Positions 38,260 through 46,784 of a DNA stretch of 64,000 nucleotides are shown here, piece by piece. The notes under the pieces are model-generated. The model saw only the letters and a program-made list of their open reading frames with translations. It searched no databases and was not told the origin of the DNA. The DNA lies in assembly GCA_017523785.1 (NCBI GenBank), contig JAFWVX010000015.1, positions 33,900 to 97,899 of the forward strand, read 5' to 3'. The position numbers were made by a program, and so were the translations under genes. This DNA is from Lachnospiraceae bacterium. GTDB lineage: Bacteria; Bacillota; Clostridia; Lachnospirales; Lachnospiraceae. Within the stretch, counting starts at the first letter, position 1; each line of letters starts with the position of its first letter.

Positions 38260-40920
38260 TTACAATTTCTCCAAAGTATTTTTTAAGTCAACTAACATCT
38301 GCTCATATTTCTTTAGTTTTTCTTTTTCTTCATTTATCTTTTGTTCAGGTGCCTTGCTAACAAACTTTTCATTTGAAAGCATATTCTTTGCTCTTGTTAT
38401 CTCAAATTCAACTTTCTTTATCTCACCTTCAATTCTAACTTTTTCCTTCTCAGTATCAACTAACTCTTCAAAAGGAATGTAGATATTAGATTTATCAAAT
38501 GTGAGAGTTATATACTTATTTGCAGAATCTACCTTATCAACAAATTTAATATCTTTAACAAGTGATAAAGTCTTTATATACTCTGAACACATAGTATAAG
38601 CATTCTTAACTGTCTCATCTGATGCAACAACTAAGATGTCAGGTTTCTTATCTTTTGGCACATTTAATTCTGCTCTTTGATTTCTGATTGAAGTGATTAC
38701 ATTCTTAACATACTCAAGTGAGTTAGCTTCAGTCTCAAAACCAAACTTTGAATTATACTCAGGGAACTCAGAAGTTATAAGCAATTTATCATCAAACATC
38801 TTTCCATAAATCTCTTCAGTTACAAAAGGACAGAATGGATGAAGGAGTTTCAAACTATTATTCAATACATATTTCAATACATAGATTGCTGCCTCTTTTT
38901 CTTCATCAGTTCCATTGTATAGGATACCTTTCTTAAACTCTATGAACCAGTCACAGAACTCTTCCCATACAAACTTTTGAATTTTCTCTAAGGCAATTCC
39001 GAGTTCATACTTTTCTATATTATTAGTAACTTCTTTTATAGTATTATTAAGTTTCGAAATTATCCACTTGTCTTCAAGTTTATCAATATTCATTTGACTA
39101 ATCTTAGTTTCATCAAACGACAATTCCTTGGTATCATTCATTATTATGAATCTTGTTGCATTCCAAATCTTGTTTAAGAAGTTTCTTGCAGCCTCAACTC
39201 TTGATTCATAGAATCTCATGTCATTTCCAGGAGCATTTCCAGTTAAAAGTGCAAGTCTCAATGCATCAGCACCATAATCTTTTATAATATCAAGTGGATC
39301 AATTCCGTTTCCGAGCGACTTACTCATCTTTCTTCCTTGGTCATCTCTAACTATTCCGTGGATGAGCACTTCATCAAATGGGCATTTACCTGTCTGCTCA
39401 ATGCCAGAAAATACCATACGGATAACCCAGAAGAATATAATATCATATCCAGTAACCAATACATCTGTAGGATAAAAATATTTATACTTCTCATCATTTG
39501 TATCTGGCCAGCCAAGAGTTGAAAATGGCCAAAGAGCTGATGAAAACCAAGTATCCAATGTATCTTCATCTTGGTAAATGTTTTTGCTCTTACAATGCTC
39601 GCACTCTTTTACCTCTTTATCTGACACTGTCATTTTCCCACAATCTTTACAGTAGAACACTGGGATTCTATGACCCCACCAAATCTGTCTTGAGATACAC
39701 CAGTCTTTAATATTCTCCAACCAGTGCAAATATGTATTGGCAAAATTTGAAGGAACAAATTTTAAATCACCATTTTTAAGTGCATCAATCGCAGGCTTAG
39801 CAAGCGGTTCCATCTTTACAAACCACTGGTCTTTTATCATTGGCTCTATATTAGTGTGACATCTATCATGAGTTCCTACATTATGCTTATATGGTTCTAT
39901 CTTTTCTATAAAGTCTTGTGTCTTCAAATCTTCAACTATAACTTTTCTGCACTCAACTCTATCCATGCCATCATACTTACTATCTTTAAAAGTAATTCTT
40001 GCATCATCATCTAAGATTTGAATTTGCTCAAGATTATGTCTAAGTCCTACCTCAAAGTCATTTGGGTCATGACAAGGAGTCATCTTAACAAAGCCTGTTC
40101 CAAATTCCATGTCAACATATTGGTCAGCAATAATTTGAATCCTTCTACCAACTAAAGGTAAAATCAAATACTTACCAACTATATCTTTATATCTATCATC
40201 ATCTGGATTTACTGCTACAGCAGTATCACCAAGCATAGTCTCAGGTCTTGTTGTAGCTACTACTATATAATTCTTTCCATTAACTTTGACATTCTTATCT
40301 TCAAAATAATATCTAATATGATATAGCGCACCATCCTGCTCCTCATAATTAACTTCAGCATCTGAAATCGTTGTATGGCAGACTGGACACCAATTTATAA
40401 TCTTTTTACCCTTATAGATAAGTCCCTTATCAAATAATTCTTTAAAAGTTTTAAGTACAGCATTGCTACAACCTTCATCCATAGTAAATCTAAGTTTACT
40501 CCAATCGCAACTTGCACCCATCTTTTTTTGCTGTTCTATGATATTAGATTCATATTTTTCTTTCCAAGCCCAAGCCTCTTTCATGAAGCCTTCTCTACCA
40601 AGCTGGTGTTTGTCTTTTCCCTCAGACTTAAGTTTCTCTACAACCTTAACCTCTGTAGAAATTGCAGCATGATCAGTACCTGGTTGCCATAAAGCCTCAA
40701 AGCCTTTCATTCTTTTATATCTTATGAGTGTGTCCTGAAGGCTAATATCAAGAGCATGCCCCATGTGAAGTTTGCCAGTAATATTTGGTGGTGGCATAAT
40801 AATAGTATATGGCTTTTTATTAGGATTTGGATTTGCAGCGAAAGAATCTGCGTCCATCCACTTCTTATAAATTCTATCCTCTATGTCTTTGGGACTATAA
40901 TTTTTCTCTAACTTTTCCAT
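38260..40920 (-). CDS. valS: Valyl-tRNA synthetase
   Basis: An 886-residue class I synthetase. HIGH motif PPPNITGKLHMGHAL is at about residues 43-57 and KMSKS motif GRKMSKSLGNGIDP near residue 525. The editing domain contains TTRPETMLGDTAVAVNP. Zinc-binding CPVC and CKDCGKM...CEHCKSK motifs are present, and the C-terminal coiled coil (KVRIEGEIKKVEFEITRAKN) is typical of ValRS. It begins one base after the small TPR gene. No T-box leader precedes it; the leader space is coding sequence. Confidence 0.98.
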   Translation of the reverse strand: MEKLEKNYSPKDIEDRIYKKWMDADSFAANPNPNKKPYTIIMPPPNITGKLHMGHALDISLQDTLIRYKRMKGFEALWQPGTDHAAISTEVKVVEKLKSEGKDKHQLGREGFMKEAWAWKEKYESNIIEQQKKMGASCDWSKLRFTMDEGCSNAVLKTFKELFDKGLIYKGKKIINWCPVCHTTISDAEVNYEEQDGALYHIRYYFEDKNVKVNGKNYIVVATTRPETMLGDTAVAVNPDDDRYKDIVGKYLILPLVGRRIQIIADQYVDMEFGTGFVKMTPCHDPNDFEVGLRHNLEQIQILDDDARITFKDSKYDGMDRVECRKVIVEDLKTQDFIEKIEPYKHNVGTHDRCHTNIEPMIKDQWFVKMEPLAKPAIDALKNGDLKFVPSNFANTYLHWLENIKDWCISRQIWWGHRIPVFYCKDCGKMTVSDKEVKECEHCKSKNIYQDEDTLDTWFSSALWPFSTLGWPDTNDEKYKYFYPTDVLVTGYDIIFFWVIRMVFSGIEQTGKCPFDEVLIHGIVRDDQGRKMSKSLGNGIDPLDIIKDYGADALRLALLTGNAPGNDMRFYESRVEAARNFLNKIWNATRFIIMNDTKELSFDETKISQMNIDKLEDKWIISKLNNTIKEVTNNIEKYELGIALEKIQKFVWEEFCDWFIEFKKGILYNGTDEEKEAAIYVLKYVLNNSLKLLHPFCPFVTEEIYGKMFDDKLLITSEFPEYNSKFGFETEANSLEYVKNVITSIRNQRAELNVPKDKKPDILVVASDETVKNAYTMCSEYIKTLSLVKDIKFVDKVDSANKYITLTFDKSNIYIPFEELVDTEKEKVRIEGEIKKVEFEITRAKNMLSNEKFVSKAPEQKINEEKEKLKKYEQMLVDLKNTLEKL

Positions 40921-40921
40921 A

Positions 40922-41698
40922 CTAACCTATAAACCTATATTTTTCCTTCCAAATTTTTATTCTTGACTGAACATTATCTTTAATATAACTAGAACCCATT
41001 AAGAATATATCTTCAATTTCTTTCATCTCATCGCTCTTTCTGACTTTTATTATTCGACTTACAATATCATATTCCCAGTCGGCTAATATAGTCTCATTGA
41101 TATTCATATCATATTCATATATTCTATCGACAGTGCCATTGAGTTTGAGACAGTAATATGTTTCTCTTAAAATGTCTATATCTCTAGTCCTTCTATATAG
41201 TTCACCAAGATAGTTTGCAGCATTCTCATAGAACTGAAGTTTCGCATAACAGAAGGCAAGTCGCATAAGTGCTAAATCATTTCCTTTTGAAATCTTAGAG
41301 TATTGAGAAATTGCCTTTTCGTATTTTCTAAGTTGGAATAATTTATCGCCTGCTCTTAAAATATAATCTTCTTCAGGTAGAGATAAAAGTCTCACAAGTC
41401 TCATTCTAAACTGACCTATCTCCTCGTCATTATAGAAATTTGAATTTGCAAGTATATGAGTCAATATATCAGTTAGATTTGCCTTCTTATTAAACATCTC
41501 ATTGATGTCACTTGCAAGTCTTGGCAGTTTCAAAGAATTATCAATATAGAGAATCAAATTCTTTGTAATAAAACTATTTGATATAAGTATTGCAAAATTA
41601 TAAATAAAATACGCAAGCTCTTGAATAGATTTTATATTCAAGTCTGCCTCTTTAATATAATAAGGATTGTTATTCGATTTTCCGCAATATATAACCAC
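40922..41698 (-). CDS. TPR-like protein of unknown function
   Basis: 258 residues, starting at a GTG that overlaps the stop of the upstream gene (TAGTG). It is all helical. TPR-like units appear at about residues 115-180: DYILRAGDKLFQLRKYEKAI, followed by ALMRLAFCYAKLQFYENAAN with LGELYRRTRD. The N-terminal half is not recognised. It is third in a tight set with the actin-like and solenoid proteins, so it is probably a scaffold or adaptor for them. Confidence 0.75.
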   Translation of the reverse strand: MVIYCGKSNNNPYYIKEADLNIKSIQELAYFIYNFAILISNSFITKNLILYIDNSLKLPRLASDINEMFNKKANLTDILTHILANSNFYNDEEIGQFRMRLVRLLSLPEEDYILRAGDKLFQLRKYEKAISQYSKISKGNDLALMRLAFCYAKLQFYENAANYLGELYRRTRDIDILRETYYCLKLNGTVDRIYEYDMNINETILADWEYDIVSRIIKVRKSDEMKEIEDIFLMGSSYIKDNVQSRIKIWKEKYRFIG

Positions 41699-42900
41699 TA
41701 AATCTCCACTGGCTTACTTGTAGACTCTTTGCTTGACTCATAGAATTCGCCAAAGCCTTTATCTGCCAAACTAATTTGGACAAGATTTTGTTCTACAAAA
41801 TTGAATCCCATTTCAAATAAATTTGTTTTATCTTTTCTAAGTTCTATCTTCTCAGGTATCGCTATAGGCACTTCTTTTATAACTCTCTCAATAACCTTTA
41901 AAATCTCTATCTTAATCTCTCTGTCATCTTCAAGTATTACATCAAAGAAATTATCTTTTAAATTGAACCATTCTTCGCCTGGCTTAATTAATTCTATCTT
42001 AGTTTTAGTCTGATTTACTATTGCATTCATTCTTATAGACGCAGTAGTTCTAGCATCAGTGATTAGCATTACATTCTTTTCAAAATTATCGTTGATGACA
42101 TCATTTGACAGTAATGCTGATGATTTAGAAAAGAAATAGACATCTGTCTCAACATTTGCAATACTACATACGAAGGTCATAAACTCTCTATAATAAGATG
42201 AATCTTCAAAGCCAAGTCCTGATAGAATTATATGATTGTAAGTCTCTTCTTTAATACATTTTTTTGCAAAGTCAAATAATATCTTATCACATACTTTCTT
42301 TCCTGCATCACCAGATAAAAGGTCAAGTGGCAAAGCAAGATGCTCTTCAGTATTAACTTTCCAGTATTCTATATTATTGTCATCTACATATCTAACCAAC
42401 TCATAATAAGTTAGTGCCTTCTCAGTAAAATCAAATAGCGAAACTATATTACTATAATAAGATTTCTCTTTAGATTTAATATATGAGACAAAAGCCTCAC
42501 TATAAGTTGTGACCTTATACTTATCTTCATTTCCAAAAAATTGCTGCATTGCGAATTTAATCTTTTCTAAATATTTCACATTGCTCTGTCTTATAGTGAC
42601 TGTCACATATTCTATGTTCTCAAACTTAGAGAGTAAGTTACTGAAAAATACTCTAGTCAATTCTTTCGCATCATATGGCGTCTCGCCTATTCTAGCAGTT
42701 CCATCAGTTCCCATTATGTAAAATAATTTATCTATGACAATGTCAACATTATCTATATCTTCGTTCTTAGCGTCCTCTCCAATAAACCATGAATTAGAAC
42801 TTAGGTTTCTTCCCACAGCAAATGGAAACGATAAGACATTACTATCGCCTAGAGAGTTTACATAAACATTATTTTCATCTATGCTTATTCCTATGATCAT
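41698..42900 (-). CDS. Actin/Hsp70-fold-like protein, DUF5716-like
   Basis: 400 residues, starting in an ATGA overlap with the upstream solenoid gene. The N-terminus MIIGISIDENNVYVNSLGD sits where actin/Hsp70 ATPases carry phosphate loop 1. FDFTEKALTYYELV (about residues 156-169) resembles phosphate loop 2 and YNHIILSGLGF (about residues 221-231) the adenosine-binding motif. The motifs are degenerate, so ATP binding is plausible but hydrolysis doubtful. From memory it resembles a Lachnospiraceae family of unknown function (DUF5716) encoded beside a long DUF5717-type partner; I cannot confirm this here. Confidence 0.7.
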   Translation of the reverse strand: MIIGISIDENNVYVNSLGDSNVLSFPFAVGRNLSSNSWFIGEDAKNEDIDNVDIVIDKLFYIMGTDGTARIGETPYDAKELTRVFFSNLLSKFENIEYVTVTIRQSNVKYLEKIKFAMQQFFGNEDKYKVTTYSEAFVSYIKSKEKSYYSNIVSLFDFTEKALTYYELVRYVDDNNIEYWKVNTEEHLALPLDLLSGDAGKKVCDKILFDFAKKCIKEETYNHIILSGLGFEDSSYYREFMTFVCSIANVETDVYFFSKSSALLSNDVINDNFEKNVMLITDARTTASIRMNAIVNQTKTKIELIKPGEEWFNLKDNFFDVILEDDREIKIEILKVIERVIKEVPIAIPEKIELRKDKTNLFEMGFNFVEQNLVQISLADKGFGEFYESSKESTSKPVEI

Positions 42901-45677
42901 ATATTAAATAATTCCTTTGACATCTCCTGCTTTTCTACCATATCCATTACTACTTTTTTAAGTCCCTCAATATTATCTCTATCAAGGCAGACAATGGCAT
43001 CATTTATAAAATCAAAAGTGCTTCTCATCTTACTACTCTTCGGATACTCAAACTCATAGTTTTCATCGTAAGTAAGTGTTCCCTTTGCGAGCACACCTGC
43101 AGATGCGTCATTTGCATTGGTAATTTCATAATTGATAACTTCATTCTTAAATACCGTAATCTTCTTTACATATATATTCATGAAAACTTTAGACAAATCC
43201 ATAGTTTTCTTTTCATCAAGCCCGCTAATTGATATTGTAACCCTAGGCACGAAATCCTTGTCAGCATGATATTCAATGTATTCTTTGTTCATTATGTAAT
43301 AAGGCATTCTCATATGTCTATTTAAGTTCTTGTAGTATGCAAAGACATATTCTGTATTCAAGAGTCGCTCCATTGCCTTTATAAGGATTCTTCTTAGTTC
43401 ATTATTTGACAATATCTTGAATGTTGAAATATATTTAGTGATAGCAAAAAGGAATATAATTGGCATGGTCTCTATCTCATCATAGTGATTAACTAGATAT
43501 GTAGTTAACTTATTGAAATAATTTTCATCAGTCTCTTTATCATCAAGTACATAGTCAGTTGCTTTTTTATTGAGATACGCAACTACTAGACCTTCACCCT
43601 CATCACTATTCACATCATAGTATTCATATATATGGTCTAGATGCTCTGTGTAATCGCTCTCAAGCGACATCATAAGAAGTTTTTTTGCAATGAAACTTGA
43701 GTCAAGTTTGGTTTCATTCATTGCATCCATAATATATAGCATATTATTAATTGAGAATTCGTAGTTGTTTGAAAGGTAATTTAGGAGTTTTATATCACGG
43801 CTACCTTTTTTAACAAATTTAAATATGTCATTTAGTAGTCTTGGCTTTACATCTAAGTCATTCATATCTATGCACTTTGAATATAAAACCAATAAGTCAC
43901 TATCTTCCATCAAATCCTGCCCAAACATAGATACTTTCTCGAATACATATTTATATTCATGGCATTCTATCATTATCTTTAGAATCTTTCTCTTGTCGAA
44001 AATGTCCATCTTGTTAAATAGCAACTTCATAAGGAAGATTTTTGCATCTTCTCTAATATCATTACCTGCCATCAATTCTCTAAAATAGAAATCTATAATT
44101 TTTTTCTTAAACTTCTCTCTAATTACAGAGTTGATTTTAATTTTAGATTCTAATTCGCGTATCTCATCTACTTCATACTCTTTTACGAGTTTCTCTTGCT
44201 CATTTAGCTTAATTATCTTAGTCATGTCTATGATATCTTTTTGAGGGTAGTTCTCAATTATATATGCTTCTAAGTCTTTTCTCTCAAATAATATTTTGAT
44301 TGTTGCATCCTCTGTATAGAATCTATTTCCATAGATATCTTCATACAAAATAATTCTTGAACCGAAGAATATTGGAACATAGGCAATTCCATTATATACA
44401 TCATACTTAGTCTCTTTCTCAGTCTCTGCGTATTTAATTATTATCTTTTTTATATTTGAATTGCTAAGAATTACTTTGTGATTTCTCAATAAATATAAAA
44501 TATTATTGCAGTTGTTTTCATTTATAATATTTTCGCTCAATACTTTATTATATATTTTAATCAAAGACTCAGTAATTCTATTTTGATATATTCTTGATAT
44601 AGCATATTCCAAAATCTCATTGGCATACATTTTATATACATCTTCGTTCTCATCAAAGGCTGCAATGATGTTTTCATAGAGTTTTGCCTTGTCATCAAAA
44701 GAATAATTCTTGTCATCAAAATAGTATCTATATATATAGAGAGGTAATTTATATGAATAGTCATCAGGAATTGACAACAGGAACTTGTCATATATTCCAT
44801 TTATATTAGATCCCTTCTCAATAACCTTTAAATATATTCTAAATGAAATTTCGTCAGTTGAATTGTTGCGGACACACATAGAAGCTAGGACAGTCAATAA
44901 TTCCTTATCCCTAATTCCTTCTATTAAAGCATTAGCCTCATCAAATATGTCATTTTTTATCTTCTCTTCAGCATAGTCATTATTTTTTATAGATAGCACG
45001 TCGTTTAATCTACTATCAGCACTAAGATTACTAATATCAATATTATCTAGTGTGTCATCCACATATCTTCTTACTATCTCATCATCTACATTTACAAATA
45101 ATTTTGATATATCTATTTCAAATGCCTTGAAAAACTCTATTATCGCAATATTAACATTTGTGCCTTTTATCAAGCCCTCATATAAACTCATAGCAAACTC
45201 ATCTTGGAGCATTGGAGCCTTTAGAAGCTTTTCATTTGTAAATATTGTGCAGGCAAGGCTAAAATCCGAACACATCAAGTCATAATAATCCGTAATTGAT
45301 TCAAGTCTATTTATTGCTCTTATTATATTATTTGTAATAATCTTATATTCAAAATCAACTTCTGTGACACCGACATTAGTTATAATTGAAATCTTTCCGC
45401 TGATGACATCTCCGTCCTCAAGGTCAGCCGTATTTATTGTAAATGTCAAATCAACCTGTTTATCTTTAATTATTGGGTTCTTGATTACAACTCTATTGTT
45501 ATCTGAGTAGCAATTACCATCCATCGCCAGTTCTCTGACATTAGAAATAATAATGTGATCCTCATACTTTTTGTCTTTTTCCAACTCAAAAGTAATTGAT
45601 TTCACACGACAAGTCAGTGAATTATCAATTTTAATACAGGTGCCATTTGAAAGTGACACAACTCTATTATATTGCAT
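42897..45677 (-). CDS. Large alpha-solenoid protein of unknown function, DUF5717-like
   Basis: 926 residues with no signal peptide or membrane helix, so cytoplasmic. The first 115 residues look like a beta-sandwich ending in the Ig-like stretch VISGKISIITNVGVTEVDFE. Residues about 120-780 are almost entirely short amphipathic helices, an alpha-solenoid, interrupted near residue 420 by a beta segment (YVPIFFGSRIILYEDIYGN). The C-terminus is again beta-rich (VTISISGLDEKKTMDLSKVF). The start ATG is only 8 nt from a consensus -10 box, giving a leaderless mRNA. It is the first gene of the 19-gene block. Family name is from memory and uncertain. Confidence 0.72.
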   Translation of the reverse strand: MQYNRVVSLSNGTCIKIDNSLTCRVKSITFELEKDKKYEDHIIISNVRELAMDGNCYSDNNRVVIKNPIIKDKQVDLTFTINTADLEDGDVISGKISIITNVGVTEVDFEYKIITNNIIRAINRLESITDYYDLMCSDFSLACTIFTNEKLLKAPMLQDEFAMSLYEGLIKGTNVNIAIIEFFKAFEIDISKLFVNVDDEIVRRYVDDTLDNIDISNLSADSRLNDVLSIKNNDYAEEKIKNDIFDEANALIEGIRDKELLTVLASMCVRNNSTDEISFRIYLKVIEKGSNINGIYDKFLLSIPDDYSYKLPLYIYRYYFDDKNYSFDDKAKLYENIIAAFDENEDVYKMYANEILEYAISRIYQNRITESLIKIYNKVLSENIINENNCNNILYLLRNHKVILSNSNIKKIIIKYAETEKETKYDVYNGIAYVPIFFGSRIILYEDIYGNRFYTEDATIKILFERKDLEAYIIENYPQKDIIDMTKIIKLNEQEKLVKEYEVDEIRELESKIKINSVIREKFKKKIIDFYFRELMAGNDIREDAKIFLMKLLFNKMDIFDKRKILKIMIECHEYKYVFEKVSMFGQDLMEDSDLLVLYSKCIDMNDLDVKPRLLNDIFKFVKKGSRDIKLLNYLSNNYEFSINNMLYIMDAMNETKLDSSFIAKKLLMMSLESDYTEHLDHIYEYYDVNSDEGEGLVVAYLNKKATDYVLDDKETDENYFNKLTTYLVNHYDEIETMPIIFLFAITKYISTFKILSNNELRRILIKAMERLLNTEYVFAYYKNLNRHMRMPYYIMNKEYIEYHADKDFVPRVTISISGLDEKKTMDLSKVFMNIYVKKITVFKNEVINYEITNANDASAGVLAKGTLTYDENYEFEYPKSSKMRSTFDFINDAIVCLDRDNIEGLKKVVMDMVEKQEMSKELFNI

Positions 45678-45685
45678 ATCAATTA

Positions 45686-45714
45686 ATTATATCTAAATAG
45701 GGCATTTTTTTCAA
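45686..45714 (-). promoter_or_regulatory. Consensus promoter of the solenoid/valS block, leaderless
   Basis: On the minus strand, -35 TTGAAA (45714-45709), 17-nt spacer and -10 TATAAT (45691-45686). The ATG at 45677 follows 8 nt after the -10, at or within a base or two of the expected transcription start. Confidence 0.85.
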
Positions 45715-45717
45715 GTA

Positions 45718-45746
45718 TTGAAAAAAGACCAGATTTATACTATAAT
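45718..45746 (+). promoter_or_regulatory. Consensus promoter of the DUF4364-like gene, leaderless
   Basis: -35 TTGAAA (45718-45723), 17-nt spacer, -10 TATAAT (45741-45746). The ATG at 45754 follows after 7 nt. The two divergent -35 boxes are separated by 3 nt and form the inverted repeat TTTCAA-GTA-TTGAAA (45709-45723), so the divergent promoters are mirror images. Confidence 0.85.
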
Positions 45747-45753
45747 ATGCGAA

Positions 45754-46269
45754 ATGTCATCATATAATCCAAAAAACGAAATAAAGCTAATGATTCTCTA
45801 TATGCTTAAAAATGTAAGTTTTTCACTTAACCACGAGAATTTAAGCAATTTTTTTCTTGATAAATATACGACTTTTATCATTTTTCAAGATATCCTTTCT
45901 GATTTGGTTGAAACTAAGCTTGTAGATGAGTATAAGACTAAAACCTCTGTTTTCTATAAAACTACAGTGGATGGGGCTGAGGCTTTGGATACCTTTATCA
46001 ATGACATTTCACCAGAACACAAGAAAGAACTGGATGCCTATATAAAAGAGAACAAGTTTAAACTCAAAGAAGAGTCAATGATTAGTGCAAACTATTCCGA
46101 CAATAATAAGGATAGTTTTAAGATAACTCTTGAAATCAATGAAAATAAAGATGAGACATTCAAAATAGAGATGGACGTCCCTACCTCTGATGCTGCTGTC
46201 ACTATGTGTGAAAACTGGAAAGAAAAAGCAAAGACCATCTACTCTTACATAATCAAGCAGCTTCTATAG
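45754..46269 (+). CDS. DUF4364-like winged-helix protein
   Basis: 171 residues from the ATG at 45754. An in-frame TTG at 45718 would add 12 residues, but that TTG is part of the -35 box, so it cannot be on the transcript. The N-terminal domain (EIKLMILYMLKNVSFSLNHE, then FIIFQDILSDLVETKLVDEY) looks like a PadR/MarR-type winged helix and matches what I remember of DUF4364, a Clostridia family of unknown function. The C-terminal half is beta-rich and acidic. It may be a transcription factor; its own divergent promoter region is the first place to look for a target. Confidence 0.78.
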   Translation: MSSYNPKNEIKLMILYMLKNVSFSLNHENLSNFFLDKYTTFIIFQDILSDLVETKLVDEYKTKTSVFYKTTVDGAEALDTFINDISPEHKKELDAYIKENKFKLKEESMISANYSDNNKDSFKITLEINENKDETFKIEMDVPTSDAAVTMCENWKEKAKTIYSYIIKQLL

Positions 46270-46311
46270 TCAAATATTTTCTATTTTTTTCACTTTTTTT
46301 CAAAAAAATAC

Positions 46312-46340
46312 TTGAATATTATTTTTATATATGTTATTAT
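46312..46340 (+). promoter_or_regulatory. Promoter of the 121-residue gene
   Basis: -35 TTGAAT (46312-46317), 17-nt spacer, -10 TATTAT (46335-46340). The leader is about 40 nt and contains GAGGG (46373-46377), 8 nt before the ATG at 46386. The rest of the 116-nt gap after the DUF4364-like gene is T-rich and shows no convincing terminator. Confidence 0.75.
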
Positions 46341-46385
46341 AGAGAAACCGAAATTTAATAATTAATAACAAAGAGGGCATGTTAT

Positions 46386-46751
46386 ATGTATAAATGGGTT
46401 AAAGGTAACTCCTTTAATAAGATTGCTACCATTTATGCTGGCAATATCACGTTAAACGTTCCTTGCATTAGTCTTTTTGAAGATGCAAAATGGTGTGTAG
46501 TTGGCATAGATTATGACAATAAAAAAGTTGGCATCAAAGTGGTTACAAAAGATGACTTAGATAAGAAAACATTTCCAGAAGATGCTATGAATAAAGTATC
46601 TATCGGAAAATCATTTATAAGAATTTGTAACAAATCAATTATAAAAGAAATTGCAAAAGCAACAAAGAAAAGAGCTGAGGGTGAGAAATTCGGAGTAAGT
46701 TATAACTCAAAAGAAAAATTACTAGAAATCGATTTAAACTCACCATTATAA
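46386..46751 (+). CDS. Small protein of unknown function
   Basis: A 121-residue, basic, probably cytoplasmic protein. The first half is beta-rich (GNITLNVPCISLFEDAKWCV, then VGIDYDNKKVGIKVV). This layout recalls small Clostridia proteins in which a beta-hairpin is followed by a D-x-x-x-K-x-(I/V)-x-I strand. The second half has a lysine-rich helix (IIKEIAKATKKRAEGEK) and a final strand. It has its own promoter and a strong ribosome site. No function can be given. It converges on glnN, sharing the terminator. Confidence 0.7.
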   Translation: MYKWVKGNSFNKIATIYAGNITLNVPCISLFEDAKWCVVGIDYDNKKVGIKVVTKDDLDKKTFPEDAMNKVSIGKSFIRICNKSIIKEIAKATKKRAEGEKFGVSYNSKEKLLEIDLNSPL

Positions 46752-46752
46752 T

Positions 46753-46784
46753 AAAAAAGTCCGCTGTCCAGCGGACCTTTTTTT
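46753..46784. terminator. Bidirectional terminator between the 121-residue gene and glnN
   Basis: A perfect 7-bp GC-rich stem GTCCGCT/AGCGGAC (46759-46765 with 46770-46776), loop GTCC, is flanked by six A on the left and seven T on the right, so it can end transcription on both strands. The glnN stop codon abuts it. Confidence 0.93.

Noticed and set aside
38260-40990. T-box riboswitch ahead of valS
   Set aside because: valS begins one base after the TPR gene and there is no untranslated leader to hold one.
45718-45753. TTG start extending the DUF4364-like protein by 12 residues
   Set aside because: The TTG is the first half of a consensus -35 box and the extension encodes the promoter, so it should not be transcribed.
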